From assembly GCA_036345935.2 (NCBI GenBank), contig JADWOT020000004.1, positions 3,214,418 through 3,278,417 of the forward strand: 64,000 nucleotides of DNA, written 5' to 3'. The translations under genes were made by a program, and so were the position numbers. Origin of the DNA: Taenia hydatigena (Eukaryota; Platyhelminthes; Cestoda; Cyclophyllidea; Taeniidae). The notes under the pieces were generated by a model. It saw only the letters and a program-made list of their open reading frames with translations. It was not told where the DNA came from and made no database searches. Positions 22,856 through 33,830 of the stretch are shown here, piece after piece; positions within the stretch are counted from its first letter, which is position 1, and each line of letters begins with the position of its first letter.

Positions 22856-23530
22856 TTACGAATCACACACAACACACCCAAAGATGCATAAAAGGAAGTC
22901 CGTAAACAACACTCCACCAAGAAGTAGTTCCATCACAGTCTTCCCCACATCAAGCGCATTTGCGGCTCTGTCACCCACAATAGGTAGCTCACATAAGGAA
23001 GACTGTCCATCGGATTTCACTGGCTCTGGAATCGATTCGCCGTCGTCCTTCTCCGACAGTGAGTTCGGCTCGACCTCCACACCATTCTTTATGCCTTGAA
23101 AAGAAGATGTATAGGGTTTAACAGTCCCCAACAGGTAAGTCAAGGCATTTTGGGCGCGGATCGTTTTACCTAATTTTTTACAACTTTGCTCCTCCTTCTT
23201 CTGTTCCTCTGCAATAGCAAGCAAACCTGATTCTACATCTTTGTCTCCACCATGCACTTCGACCATTTTAACGACGTCCTGGTAAATCGCCCCTTGTTCT
23301 GCGTTCTTAAAAGAAACTATCGATTAGCACATGCAGCTAAGACATTACAAGATTCGGGTACCTTGCTTATCCTAAGCTAGCTGGGAAATGGTAAAAGAAA
23401 CGTACCCTACCCCTTTTCGCCTTTTTCAGCCTTCGAAACTCGGACGCGGAAGGCACCGAAATTGTCGAGGTGGCTTTGCGCTCCCGCTTAAATAGCGTGC
23501 AGACGAAACGGGTGATTTGAAGGCCAATGC
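22856..23530 (-). CDS. Three-exon charged, low-complexity protein with hydrophobic C-terminus
   Basis: Exons 23406-23530, 23170-23305 and 22856-23094 join in phase, with donors GTACGT and GTAAAA and acceptors TTTTAAAAAG, TTCTTTTAAG and TTCTTTTCAAG; the second intron is 75 bases. The protein starts with a basic part (LFKRERKATST, FRRLKKAKRGR) followed by an acidic, Lys/Glu-rich part (AIAEEQKKEEQSCKKL; SLSEKDDGESIPEP) and ends in a hydrophobic stretch (LLLGGVLFTDFLLCIFG) before TAA. That tail is either a C-terminal membrane anchor or unspliced intron read-through, since GTGAGC and GTGGGT donors lie earlier in exon 3. Its position directly upstream of the cupin exon suggests one gene. Unidentified. 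Confidence 0.45.
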
Positions 23531-23539
23531 CTTTTTAAA

Positions 23540-24440
23540 CAATGTCAAACCAACAAAACTACACATCTTTCCTAAAAAGCTGATTGCAACCTAATGATAT
23601 GCAAACCATTTTTTGAAAGCTAGTTTTAGATTGACGGCTTACAAACTCTGTATGAAATACGTTTGAAATACCCCTCATGATGCAGTTTAGTTATTACAGA
23701 ATGAAAAGCTGTGCTGTGCAGAAAATTTGCGCGTTTGCCTTCCATAGTCTCGACTGTAGTGTGGGCGAAAGCGCATGATTTGCAGTATTAACACCAATAC
23801 TACATTTCATTTTTCAATTTCCTTGTTTTAATCGAGTGCAACCTTAGCAGGATTCTTGCGGACGATTTTGCATGTATCGTTATATCGTCATCCACCTCCT
23901 CGTTTCGGTGGCCAACGCTGACGCGATGCATTTATTTTCTCAGGTAGAAGGTATTCAACGCAGTCCTAATGAAGACTACGATGGCAGCTCCACCAAGTGT
24001 CAGAGATATCCATAATACTTTGTTTGTTCGGACTGCCGAAATACGGTCAGGGTCAAAGAGGTGGCCGTGTTGGCCTGGCTGCGTAGGCTAGTCTCCGGGC
24101 CATGCCAGCAGCTCAACTTCCTCTGACAGTTGAATATAGCATTCTATCCTAGTGTTCTGCCTTCTTTTGCCCTCAGTGGAGCCTTAAGACTCTACAACAC
24201 CGGCCTTTTAATCACAAGGCTCGAGTTATTTTCTCACCTCTCGCCGGATGGGTACGAATGAAGAAATATGGGCATTGCATAGCCTCCTCCTCAACTCACA
24301 TTGTTGGTGTCTGCTGGGCGATGTGTGGTTGAACAAGTGCGATCCAGTAACCAACACTCGCACCAGTCAGGGGTCGTAGCAGACGAGACCGTGATGACGC
24401 AACAGCAGCAGAGCATGGGCTATGCACTCTTACCTGCTTA
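23540..24440. other. No gene recognised
   Basis: No frame longer than about 60 codons. Presumed upstream region of the minus-strand gene at 22.86-23.53 kb. Confidence 0.45.
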
Positions 24441-24442
24441 TT

Positions 24443-24676
24443 CTAAGTTATTCCTTCCAATTTTATCGTACATTTGAGTGCACAGTTGGTTACTATTCCC
24501 AGTCGCAAAAATAACTGCACACGCTCGTCTTGGAAACTTGGTAGCCATTTTCTTCCATCTGCAACAATGAAGCAATTCTGGCAAAGTCCATCAACTAACG
24601 GGGCGGCGTTGAGCCAGCAGAAATGCCTATTAAACGTACGCGCTGGCACCTTGGAATGAAGCTTAATCGTGGTCAT
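24443..24676 (-). CDS. Small 77-codon open frame, Cys-containing
   Basis: ATG frame reading FNRHFCWLNAAPLVDGLCQN, CFIVADGRKWLPSFQDERVQ and LRLGIVTNCALKCT, ending in TAG just before a good donor (GCAG|GTAAGA). It could be a stand-alone small protein or a first exon. No signal peptide or domain recognised. Confidence 0.3.
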   Translation of the reverse strand: MTTIKLHSKVPARTFNRHFCWLNAAPLVDGLCQNCFIVADGRKWLPSFQDERVQLFLRLGIVTNCALKCTIKLEGIT

Positions 24677-24679
24677 GGG

Positions 24680-26040
24680 GGCGACAATTGAAATTGGAGG
24701 ATGATTTGGATAAGAGAGTAAAACATTAGAGAGACATGCAGTCCAATTTCTTAATTATCGTAAATTTGGCAAAGCTACATTTGTATGTCAGCAATATTAA
24801 ATGCAGCAATGCATATTTTAAGCGCATAAATGTTTAAGTTTCATTTCCAAACATGACTGAGATTTGTGTGTGCACACGCAGTGCTGTCTTGGCTATTGCA
24901 AAGGGATGTCACTGAAACACATTGTTTTATTAGGAACTTCTCATCTGCCATTTTGCATTGACTCACTGAAGCAAACTCAAATCCTCGCTATTCACGACAC
25001 GTTGAAATACATTACGTGGAAAGGATTTTGTGAGTGAGTCCAGTCATAAATCATCAGACATGTTTGCCATAATGATTAAGCCACGAATCATGTGTTGTAG
25101 GGTGCGAGAGACTGCTCTTGCGAATCGTTGTGTGCTTGAACAACCGCAGTGTTTCATGCTGGACACAACTCGTGTTCCCTCTCTGCCACATAATGTTTAC
25201 CAAACCCCCGTTATTTAATCGATTCCTCGCATGAGCGTTTCCATGGCACAAAATGATATATAAAGCCTTTCAAGTTTAGTGATGTTGTGGGAGACGCCCT
25301 GCTATACCAAGCTCAATGCGCAGTGATGCTGACTTTCGGTAGATGTGTCCAGGTAATGCCGAGACGATGCTGTTGCAACAATGGATTGCTTCCCAAAATG
25401 TAGAAGCTTTGAGAAAAAGAACGACGTCGGCTGGTAACCTTAGAGCTACTTGTTAAAACTCAAGCCCTTAAAAGGCGAGTTGCTACTTCTGTGCTGACAT
25501 GGAGCCTGTCTGCCATCGAAACCACACTAAATGAAGCTGAAGTAATTTGGAGATCGCGCAAGTTGTTAAATGATTGACTAACCTACCAACTAGCCAACCA
25601 ACTGACCAATAGTCCTAATGGGATTTCTTCCTTATTAGGTGATAGCAAGGTGATATTGACTTTCCCACAGTGTCGACGTTCTGTGGGATGCGTGGACGCA
25701 CCACCAAGAATTGAGAACTCGAGACACTCACTCACCCACCCATCCTAATCACTGATGCATGTTGCATTACCTTCTTCCTGACCGTGCCCACACGGAACGT
25801 AAAAGGAGTGCACTGACGTGATCAAGACCCCGTATAAAATCAAACAATCATGCTGCAGGGTGTGGGAAAAGAGGTGAAGAGAAGATCTGCCTCTAACCGC
25901 GAAGACAACAGAAGATCACCAACGCCGTCCGCATTTCTATTTGATTCCAGGTTGGAGTTGTGCCCCTAAACGAGTAAATGGAACATTAGCCCGATCACTA
26001 AACAAATGACGTCTGCACAACTCACCACCTTAGGCAGGCA
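24680..26040. other. No gene recognised
   Basis: Two short mutually antisense frames at 25030-25251. Otherwise nothing. Confidence 0.45.
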
Positions 26041-26045
26041 GGTGT

Positions 26046-26478
26046 GTGCTATCCGTTGATAAAGTGGTCCGATTTCAGTCCCCTGCTTTACCTCGAATCC
26101 TAACATTTCCTTTGAAATGTGGGACAGATTTGGCATTTATATATTGCTCCCATGGCTTAGAGCGGATTATAGAAATTTTAGGCCTCGCCAAGCTTTGCTC
26201 CTACAAATCGCTAGTCAACTTTGACGTCCCATGCCGATACGTTGACTTCTTTTATGGGTGACGTCGTCAGTGAAGTCCTTTCACCTAATCATTTCAATAG
26301 TGTTTACGATCATTTGGCCATGCTTTTAATTGAGAAAATGCTAGATGTGACCGTAGAAATATGCCAGTCACCTACTCGAGACACTGGTTCACTTGATGCT
26401 CTGCATCCACCAAATTTGCCTGCCCAACGCATTCGCAATGCTCTCAACCATTGTCTAGCCAGTCAGCCAGCCAACTAG
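26046..26478 (+). pseudogene. Coding segment in two frames (single-base shift)
   Basis: The first frame reads RFQSPALPRILTFPLKCGTD, LERIIEILGLAKLCSYKSL and ends DVPCRYVDFFYG then TGA (26259-26261). Removing one base there would continue directly into the second frame: DVVSEVLSPNHFNSVYDHLA, MLLIEKMLDVTVEICQSPTR, to TAG at 26476-26478. Together they make about 144 codons of consistent helical protein. An acceptor (TTAGGCAG) precedes the segment. Either a frameshifted gene or an assembly error. Family unknown. Confidence 0.4.
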
Positions 26479-26976
26479 CTGTGCAAATATTCAAGTAGGA
26501 AGAGCTGTCTGCTTTTAATTAGCTATCGATTAGGTAGTCGACTGATTTAGGGAAGGTTTCGATGTAAATGAGCTTTCTTGGAGGCAGTCACACATGATGC
26601 ATCTGATCGGAGAGGACATGACTTTCGTTTACTTTGATCGCGATTTCGTATCACTGCAACAGTCTAACAGCCACCTTATTGTATGAGAAGCTGGCACAGA
26701 AGGAAGGCAAGCGAAATGACTGGCGTGGTATAGCATTTAGCCAAACGAGCATCAGTTTGAGAGGGATCCCAAGTAGACGACAACAAGTGTTCTGATCATG
26801 CGTGGGTCATTCAGCTGCAACTGAGACGCTTGAACACATAAAGAGAGGAAAAGACCAAATCGCTTCACTCTGGGTGGCTTGCGACTATGAGAATGCACTC
26901 GTTGGGAGATTCGGGCTGTGCGAGTGCGGGGAGGCAAGGTGCCAAAATGGAACAAATATGTATTGTCAAGCTATAC

Positions 26977-27177
26977 CCATCTCGCCTCCATCCAGACGCT
27001 ACTATCTCTTCTGATAGAACGAGTAAGAAGGGAGGATATAAATCCACTTGCATCGACCTGACATGAAAAAGTTGCGGTGAGGCATTTGCCCACAACTGCG
27101 ATGCGGCAGATGGAATTGTCAGATTATGATGAGAGACTTCTACCACATCACAAGCATATTGCATACGCTGTGACATT
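26977..27177 (-). CDS. Coding-like exon, unknown
   Basis: Acceptor TTGGGCAG|AATGTC and donor GATGG|GTATAG enclose a frame reading QYACDVVEVSHHNLTIPSAA, SQLWANASPQLFHVRSMQVD and LYPPFLLVLSEEIVASGWRR. The dense mixture of conserved-type residues suggests a genuine globular exon, but no relative was recognised and no partner exon is assigned. Confidence 0.35.
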
Positions 27178-27199
27178 CTGCCCAAGCTTTGTTACTACA

Positions 27200-28230
27200 C
27201 AACCATGCTAACACTGCTAGATGGCTCTTGCTAACAAATGTGAGAAAATTTGAAGTTGTCATGGAGAAGGAGAATGGAATAGTAGTGAGCAGCTACGAGA
27301 GTTTCATCAGGGCAAACAAAGACGAACGCAGTGAATAAACTAACTAAATCTATGCTAACGACTCCTCATCGGCTTGACTGCATGTAGCTTAGGGATCATT
27401 CGATGCCAGTGCTTGAGGCTCTACGACAGCCGCCGGAGTTGTGCAAAGTGCTACACGTGGTAGCGGTATGGATGTAGTTTAAAGACGTGACAGTTGAAGA
27501 TAAATATCTCCTTTGATACCAAATGACGGACCACATTACACGCCGTTTTGTGCTGTGGGCTGATGGTGAAAAAGGCTGCCATGTCTTCCTAATCGCTTGG
27601 ACAGAAGGTTCTCTTCTGACGTGCCTTACAGCTAAAGTGCTGATGGATGAATGAAACCTTTCACGAAGATCTGCACATTCGAAGGGTTGACTGACGTCAG
27701 GCGCCGCAAAACACCCCATCATTGAGCAGCACAGAAGAGTAGACTGTTGCGCTGAGCTAAATGAGCCATTCATCAATAAGAGTCAGAGTCTTTGAGACTG
27801 CATTATCAGAGGTAGCAAAAACAAAGCACGTTGATATTCACCAACCACTAGGACCGACGGCAGTGTGACAGACTCTCCTGAGTGGATTGAAGTACGCTAG
27901 CACAATGGTCTTCTCTCCACAACTATTTTCCAGGCACCACCTAGGCGCCTACAAATGAAGCAAATGGAGTTGATTTGGACAAAATACCTGCCAATGGGGT
28001 TAAAATTGCAGAACTTGTGACCCCTAGCTTCACGAAATCGAAAAGACAAATTACAGTCGACACAAGGGAAGAAACATACTCAAAGCCTTCCTTGTTCACA
28101 CAACAGCATTAATGCTAACATCGATGGGACTGGTAGGCCTTTACTCCCCACCCTCCTCTCATGCCTCACTAATCAATGTAATCTCTTCCGTCCCCCGTAC
28201 ATAAGTCATGCATGAATTCCAATGCGCCTA
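27200..28230. other. No gene confidently recognised
   Basis: A 126-codon minus-strand frame (27396-27776) is Arg/Ser/Thr-rich without splice logic or motif. I do not call it. Confidence 0.4.
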
Positions 28231-28232
28231 AC

Positions 28233-28441
28233 CCCATGTATTGATGATCCCAACACCGTGCTAATGCCACCCACCATTGAGGGCACTGCGGTAACAACCA
28301 AGGATAAGGCCATCCAAAACAAGCCCAAGCGATTGAGTTGAATTCGACTTCCTTCATATTTAATGAAAAATATGAAGAATTCAGAGTTTGTAAGTCCGCT
28401 AAACATAAGTCCCACCTCAAGAACCCACGGAAACTGTAACG
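28233..28441 (-). CDS. Membrane exon resembling organic anion transporter (OATP/SLCO)
   Basis: Acceptor CTTTTTGCAG|CG opens a frame with two transmembrane-type helices: VGLMFSGLTNSEFFIFFIKY, a short charged loop EGSRIQLNR, then LGLFWMALSLVVTAVPSM. In the OATP/SLCO family, helix 2 (GLI.S.YdI...) ends in a YFGGxxHRPR loop followed by G...MALG.....PHF. The arrangement here matches in order and nearly in spacing, but the loop is shorter and the PHF motif reads PSM. The donor (GGG|GTTAGG) is weak. No other OATP exon is visible on either side, so this is probably an isolated or decayed exon. A different polytopic membrane protein is possible. Confidence 0.35.
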
Positions 28442-28629
28442 CTGCAAAAAGCACATTGTATTTAATTGCCGAACATCACTGTTCAGGACAGTCACCACCA
28501 CGCCTACTCCAAATTCAAATTCAACAGCATCACCACTTTCATCAGGCTCTTCTCTCCATTCCAGCCCTCCCGCTCTTTACATTCACATCTTTCCTTGCTT
28601 CCTCTGCTTAGCATTCAAGCACAAAGCAG

Positions 28630-28950
28630 ACATAAGCCATTTTAAACTCAATGCAATCAATGCAGTGTAGCTATCAGTCGAATAAATTCATGACCTAGCC
28701 AACAACAAACCAAGCACAACTCACTGGAATCCAATTTTACACCCGCCAACTGTTCCATGAATTGCCCTCGCAATTCTTTTGCCGCGCGATCAACCGCTCG
28801 CTTCTCGTTCCACATGCACACGTCACCTATACCCTTCAACCACTTGTGGAAAACAAAGTCCTCTGCCTCATCCGCGTTCATATTCTACACAAGCACCGTC
28901 GTTATCAACAGCCACAACTACGGACCTCGCTATACAGAGAATGCCAGCTG
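28630..28950 (-). repeat. Dispersed repeat module A, copy 2, containing an exon-like core
   Basis: Counterpart of 21040-21330. The core exon (28725-28842) lies between acceptor TTTTCCACAAG and donor TTCCA|GTGAGT and reads WLKGIGDVCMWNEKRAVDRA then LRGQFMEQLAGVKLDS. It is followed on the plus strand directly by modules B and C. Confidence 0.65.
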
Positions 28951-28951
28951 A

Positions 28952-29280
28952 TAGAGACAAAGGAATGAATGCGATAGAGTCGAAGAGGTGAGAGGCTGTG
29001 GACATGGAAGGAGAGAGAATGGGTAAGGGGACAAGAGATTGGAAGTGGACACTATAAGATCACTCTGCACGGTTCTTTGGTGTGGCCTTCATTATTTCCT
29101 CCCTTTCTCTCCTCTCTTCATGATACGATGCATGCACTCGCTCATCTAGCCACTTGACTGAGTTGAATATGAAGGCTCAGCTTGGTAGAGTGAATGCGGA
29201 TTTTTTTTTCAACGACACACTCGAAGAGGCTAGGCGTAGCTTTCCCTTTTTATGCAATGAAAATAAGATACCATTTCTGC
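28952..29280 (+). repeat. Dispersed repeat module B, copy 2
   Basis: Same-orientation counterpart of 6581-6880, immediately after module A copy 2, with module C following at 29311. Confidence 0.65.
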
Positions 29281-29310
29281 CAAATTCACTTCTTTGACCA
29301 TCGACACAAC

Positions 29311-29415
29311 CAGAATGGTGGCGGTTGAGGCAACATGTTTGCACTAGACTGTTTTTAGCCCCTCCGCTGCACAACCGTACGTAGCCTTTAATATTGCGTT
29401 TATTGTGCGTCTTCG
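29311..29415 (+). repeat. Dispersed repeat module C, copy 2
   Basis: Counterpart of 14281-14385. With modules A and B it forms a composite block 28630-29415 whose parts are each found alone elsewhere in the window. Confidence 0.55.
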
Positions 29416-29419
29416 ACAG

Positions 29420-32400
29420 AGCATATTTCATGCCTCAAATCTGCCGTAGTCCAAAAATTCATAAACTCAACTGTAAAAGACGACCGTTCGACTGAGTGCT
29501 TCAGTGTTTGTGCGGCGCAGAATCTACGGCGAAGCGCTAATCACTTAGCAAGTGGCTTGTTAGGTGCAACATTAATTAGTCGGTTATAAATGCAAGTTAG
29601 GCTAAGAAGGGCAATTTCCCAAGATATCTCAACTAAAGCTAAGCGCAAAATTTGCATTATTGCTGACCAGAGCGTAGTGTGCATGAGAGGCGAATACGTC
29701 CTCGTCTAAGGAGAAATTCAAACTAGCGTATCGAGGCTTCCTTGAAAGCGAAAGAAGGCACAATGCTAAGGCAGAATGTATACACTCAAAATGCAGAGGG
29801 AAGAGACTGCTGGCATGGGCTGGAGGTCAGCCCACCTGGCTAGACCCGAAACTAGCAATTAAACAAGCAAAGTATTACACTGGCACATTAACAAATGTCA
29901 ACCGCCACTCATTATGCCACAGAACGTGATTTGGTTGGACACAGCAATCAATGAAGTCGATTGCGTCGATTACGAAGACGCCACGCTTTACCCACCACTT
30001 TTCCGTCTCCATTCACACAGGAGTCGCATCTCAACATAGGACCAAATATTAGGCCACAAAAATGCCACTTAGTGCACATAAATGCATGTCTTGTGTACAA
30101 ATATTGCTAATGTTTAGCAAGACATGAACACTGCGATGGTGTTAAGTACAAGGCTTAAGCTTTATCTCCTCTATCAGCTAATTTCTAATGTTAATGTTCC
30201 ACTTTTGGTGATGCACATGTGCTAGACGTGCATCACTGTCCACAGCACTACGCAGATGCGCCGTGACGCAAATTTCTTTGTCGTGCAAGCGACTAAAGGC
30301 ATGGAATAAAGGCACCTTTTCAAGCTTTTCTTAAAGGAGTCATAACAGAGCGTTATTAGTGGAATGACTTATTAGTGAGTTCTAAAGAATGGAGAATCTA
30401 CCTCCTTGATCAATGCTAAAAATGGGTAGTTGAGAGATTTAACCAAAATGAAGTTACCAACATTCAGTCTATTTCTATCTGCACTTACCGGAACATTTTA
30501 GACTTCAATCGGAGTTGGATTCCGCCTCGACAGTGTTCGGACGCAATCTAGTGCCTTCATAATAAGAATCCACCAACTACTGTCTCAGATTCACAGACAT
30601 TAACGCCGCAAATTCGAGGCAATAGAGCTATTCAAGAAGTGCATTTTTTTATCTGACCCTATACAAGGGAACATCCTCACCTCACCATCCTAGGTCAATT
30701 TAACAAATGGCATCAAGTTGTCCCGACTTCCGGCTGCGACATTTACAAACAACTGCATTTACTTTTAAAACAATGAAAAGAACACCACTCTGTCAATCCT
30801 TTGCAAATTTAATTGGGTGTGCGAAAAGAGCATCAACGTGGTCCGACAGCGCGAAATTTGTGATTAGTCCATGGAAATTCGTCATTATCAGCTGTTTAAG
30901 CATTATTGACCCCATTGGATTAGCTCCTTTATTGCTAAGAATCAAGATTTTTACATAAATCATATTAGTAATGCGAATGACATTCTGGATAGGCTAATCA
31001 ACTATTCAAACTAGAATAGACATTTAATGCCTACTGCCTCCTCTTCATCTTTGCATCTAACCCAAGCGCGAGAACATTGACTGCTCTGAGTCATCCACAT
31101 TGTCTTTTACAAAACGCTGGACCGATAGCACGTTACTAAGGGGTTGCATGAGGACATCCGTCGGCGTCATGAAAACAGGCTGCTGCCTAAGGACGAGATT
31201 TGGGTTGTTTTTCCACCTATTGCCTAAAGGAGACTATTCCTTAAGCGACAGAGAAGTGAGAACGGAATTGTGAAGCAAACGCAGTGAGATTGAGAGCTAA
31301 AGCCCACGCATTCTAGTATTCAATGACTCAGTCGAGAAATGCTCTATTTCTTCAGCCTTCTTCCGTCCACTCTTGCATGCATTAACTCGCAATCCCATTT
31401 AAATGTAAGTGGAAGTAAACCTTTTACAAATGAACTCTCTGAGTCACGTGAAGTATTGGTAAATACGGAAGCTAATGGTAACAACACTAAAATGTCACTT
31501 AGCCAACGCGAATTCAACCACTGTGATAAAGGCTGAATCTCGCTAATACATTTGCGCTGCACTCCATTCGCCATTTGACTAACGGATTGCATCTTTGATG
31601 CAGTGTGGCAACGCAATTTCAAAAGCAAGAAATGAAATAAGTTTGCCTACATTAGGGCTTCTTTACCAGTCAACTGCCTTCTCACAAAAGGCCTTCGAAA
31701 TGAGAAGGGCAGAAATGTTGATCGTAGTTGTAGACCACAAGATCATGAATGTCAATATAAAACGCGCGAAAGATCAAAACAAGCCTAATGTTTGAACAAG
31801 TCTACTGCACACAATTGTCACCTTACCTCATCAACTCTGTAATTGCTTGAAAGCATGTACACCGAGTTGACGCTTGGAGGTTGTTCCCGAGTTTTTGGAC
31901 ATCCTCGTATTCCTACATGTGTGGTGCAACCGGCCGTCCATTCAACCATCCATCCCTTCATCCTGCATTACATGCACACATCAGGCCAGTTGTAAATGGC
32001 AAATTTGTGGTCAAATGTTTTTGTTAATTGAAATTTGGTGAAATTAAACATTCAACATTGCGGGCATGACCATCTTGCTAAACAGATCCCATCGTCATTC
32101 TCTCGCGTAGACATGTCACGCCCCTTCACTTATTATTTCCTCGGCAGTACATACTCATACGGGTCTTGGCATTTCATTTGATGTCAAGTCAGTTGAGGCG
32201 CAAACTGACGGAATACACTCTTGTCTACACAGCCGTTTGGTTCCATCTACATTTATCGATAACCGACAACCTGACCCCTTCCAAATGTGATAGGCTTTAC
32301 TCCCTGTCAATATCCCAAACACGGCAATCTATGGGATGTGATTCATCAAATTTCATTGGCTGCACCCTGACGACTAATTAGTTGAGCCAGTTCCTGTTCT

Positions 32401-32830
32401 TCATAGCTGACATGTTTTGAACATCTGACACATTTACAATGTGCTCTTACCTCATGCTACACTATGGAGTCGAATAGTCAACGTTGGCACTGTCTCTACA
32501 GCTCGTGGACTTCTATTCCCGAGGCAGACACATTTCATTCCCCTCTTTCACCACGCAAATCACTATCTCTAAGACCGCCAACTTCTCATCACTCCCCTCG
32601 CATTGCCCCACATGGTGCTCTTTCCACTACATGCCGCACACACCATTTCCCCATAGCCACATTTATCAACATATGTGTGTTTGTGTGCATTTATTCTGTC
32701 AAAAAGAAGGAGTGGGAAATAAATTAAATAAAATCGGGAGGTGGCAGAGCTTAAAAGTGGGGTGGGAGTGTTTAGAGTGATAAAGATTGATTTGCGGCAT
32801 ATAAATTTGGCTACAACCAGAACAGTTGGT
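29420..32830. other. No gene confidently recognised
   Basis: Weak coding-like frames at 30707-30958 (+), 31339-31536 (+), 31595-31795 (+) and 31344-31628 (-) conflict in strand. Frames at 32464-32780 are Ser/His/Pro-rich low-complexity reading. Downstream of the VAL stop no clear AATAAA was assigned, although AAATAAATTAAATAAAAT lies at 32718-32735 on the opposite strand. Confidence 0.4.
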
Positions 32831-32836
32831 GGAAGA

Positions 32837-33830
32837 TTAGTCCTTATAGACCACACAGGCCGGCACAGTTACCTTTCTGCGATTCTTTAAGTCCAGTGTC
32901 GAGTACATTTGATGGCCTTTTCGGTTTTCGGCGCATTGTTCGCGGAAACACATCGGTCTTTCAGGGCATTTGCTGCAGCTGGTACCTTCCTCATAAGGTC
33001 GCTGGCCTCCGTTGTTCCCTCTAAAAGAATGCGCACATGGCAGTGTATAGATAGGCTTCGCCTCAGCTTCACGATCAGACAAACCCAACTTACTCAGGTG
33101 TGTAGTCACACACAATCAAATATTGTGGGTTCTGTAAGCCAGGCATAATGCCATCACATCGCTGCACTGCACAGCCATACTCATTTATGGTTGCCCGAAC
33201 CATCTGTTCAGGTAGAGATAAAGGCATGACAAGACGCACCATCTCGTGCTAAACCATTCAATACCACACACACAATTTTCTCACCTGTGTGTAGTGACTA
33301 AAGGGACCTGTGCAATTGTTTTTATGGTAATCGTAGTTTTTGACTTCATTCTTCCAGGCACATACACCTTCAGTAATGGACGGCTTTTGGCCGCTGATAA
33401 CGACGGTATTTCGTACAGCTCTATGATAGGGCTATAGAAAGGGAGGTTTAAACCTGCGGATCTCGGCCCAAATATTTGCTAGATTCTGCAAGTCCGTAGA
33501 GTACTTCTAGACAAATGCAAACAGGCACCATTTACACGTGAAACAGATTGCAGTGTTAACACAAATCCAGTCGACCACGAAGATGCTGGCAACGGACGTA
33601 CGATTAATTGCATATTGGTGGCAGGCGGTTGTACATTTTCGCGAATTTCCCGATGAGCTTCAAGAAGTTGTTCCTGTTCAAGTGGTGTGGATGACTCACA
33701 CGCCACCATGGCGATGACAGCGATGAGTCTGAAGACCACCAACAAAGGGACCTGACAATGCGAAATGTGTGCAGAGCAACAGTTGAGGATGATGATGGTG
33801 AGCGATGCTAAGTAAATAACAACTCACCAT
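32837..33830 (-). pseudogene. Venom-allergen-like (VAL) CAP/SCP secreted protein gene, five exons, one in-frame stop
   Basis: CAP-superfamily (SCP/TAPS) protein, in parasitic flatworms usually secreted at the host interface. Exons on the minus strand: start codon ending at 33828, then 33602-33751, 33285-33506, 33094-33203 and 32837-33020. All junctions have GT/AG and the phases join perfectly to about 222 codons, a normal VAL length. Seen: hydrophobic signal peptide (LLVVFRLIAVIAMVAC), the helix-1 motif LLEAHREIRENVQPPATN, the CAP2-like block CTGPFSHYTQ, GCAVQRCDGIMPGLQNPQYL and a cysteine-rich tail (SCSKCPERPMCF). A TAG at 33432-33434 interrupts codon 76. The usual Cys and His of the second helix are lost (the frame reads IRRFKPPF), and one Cys of the HYTQ loop is missing. 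Everything else is intact, so this is a young pseudogene or a sequencing error. Family call is confident; loss of function is inferred. Confidence 0.85.
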
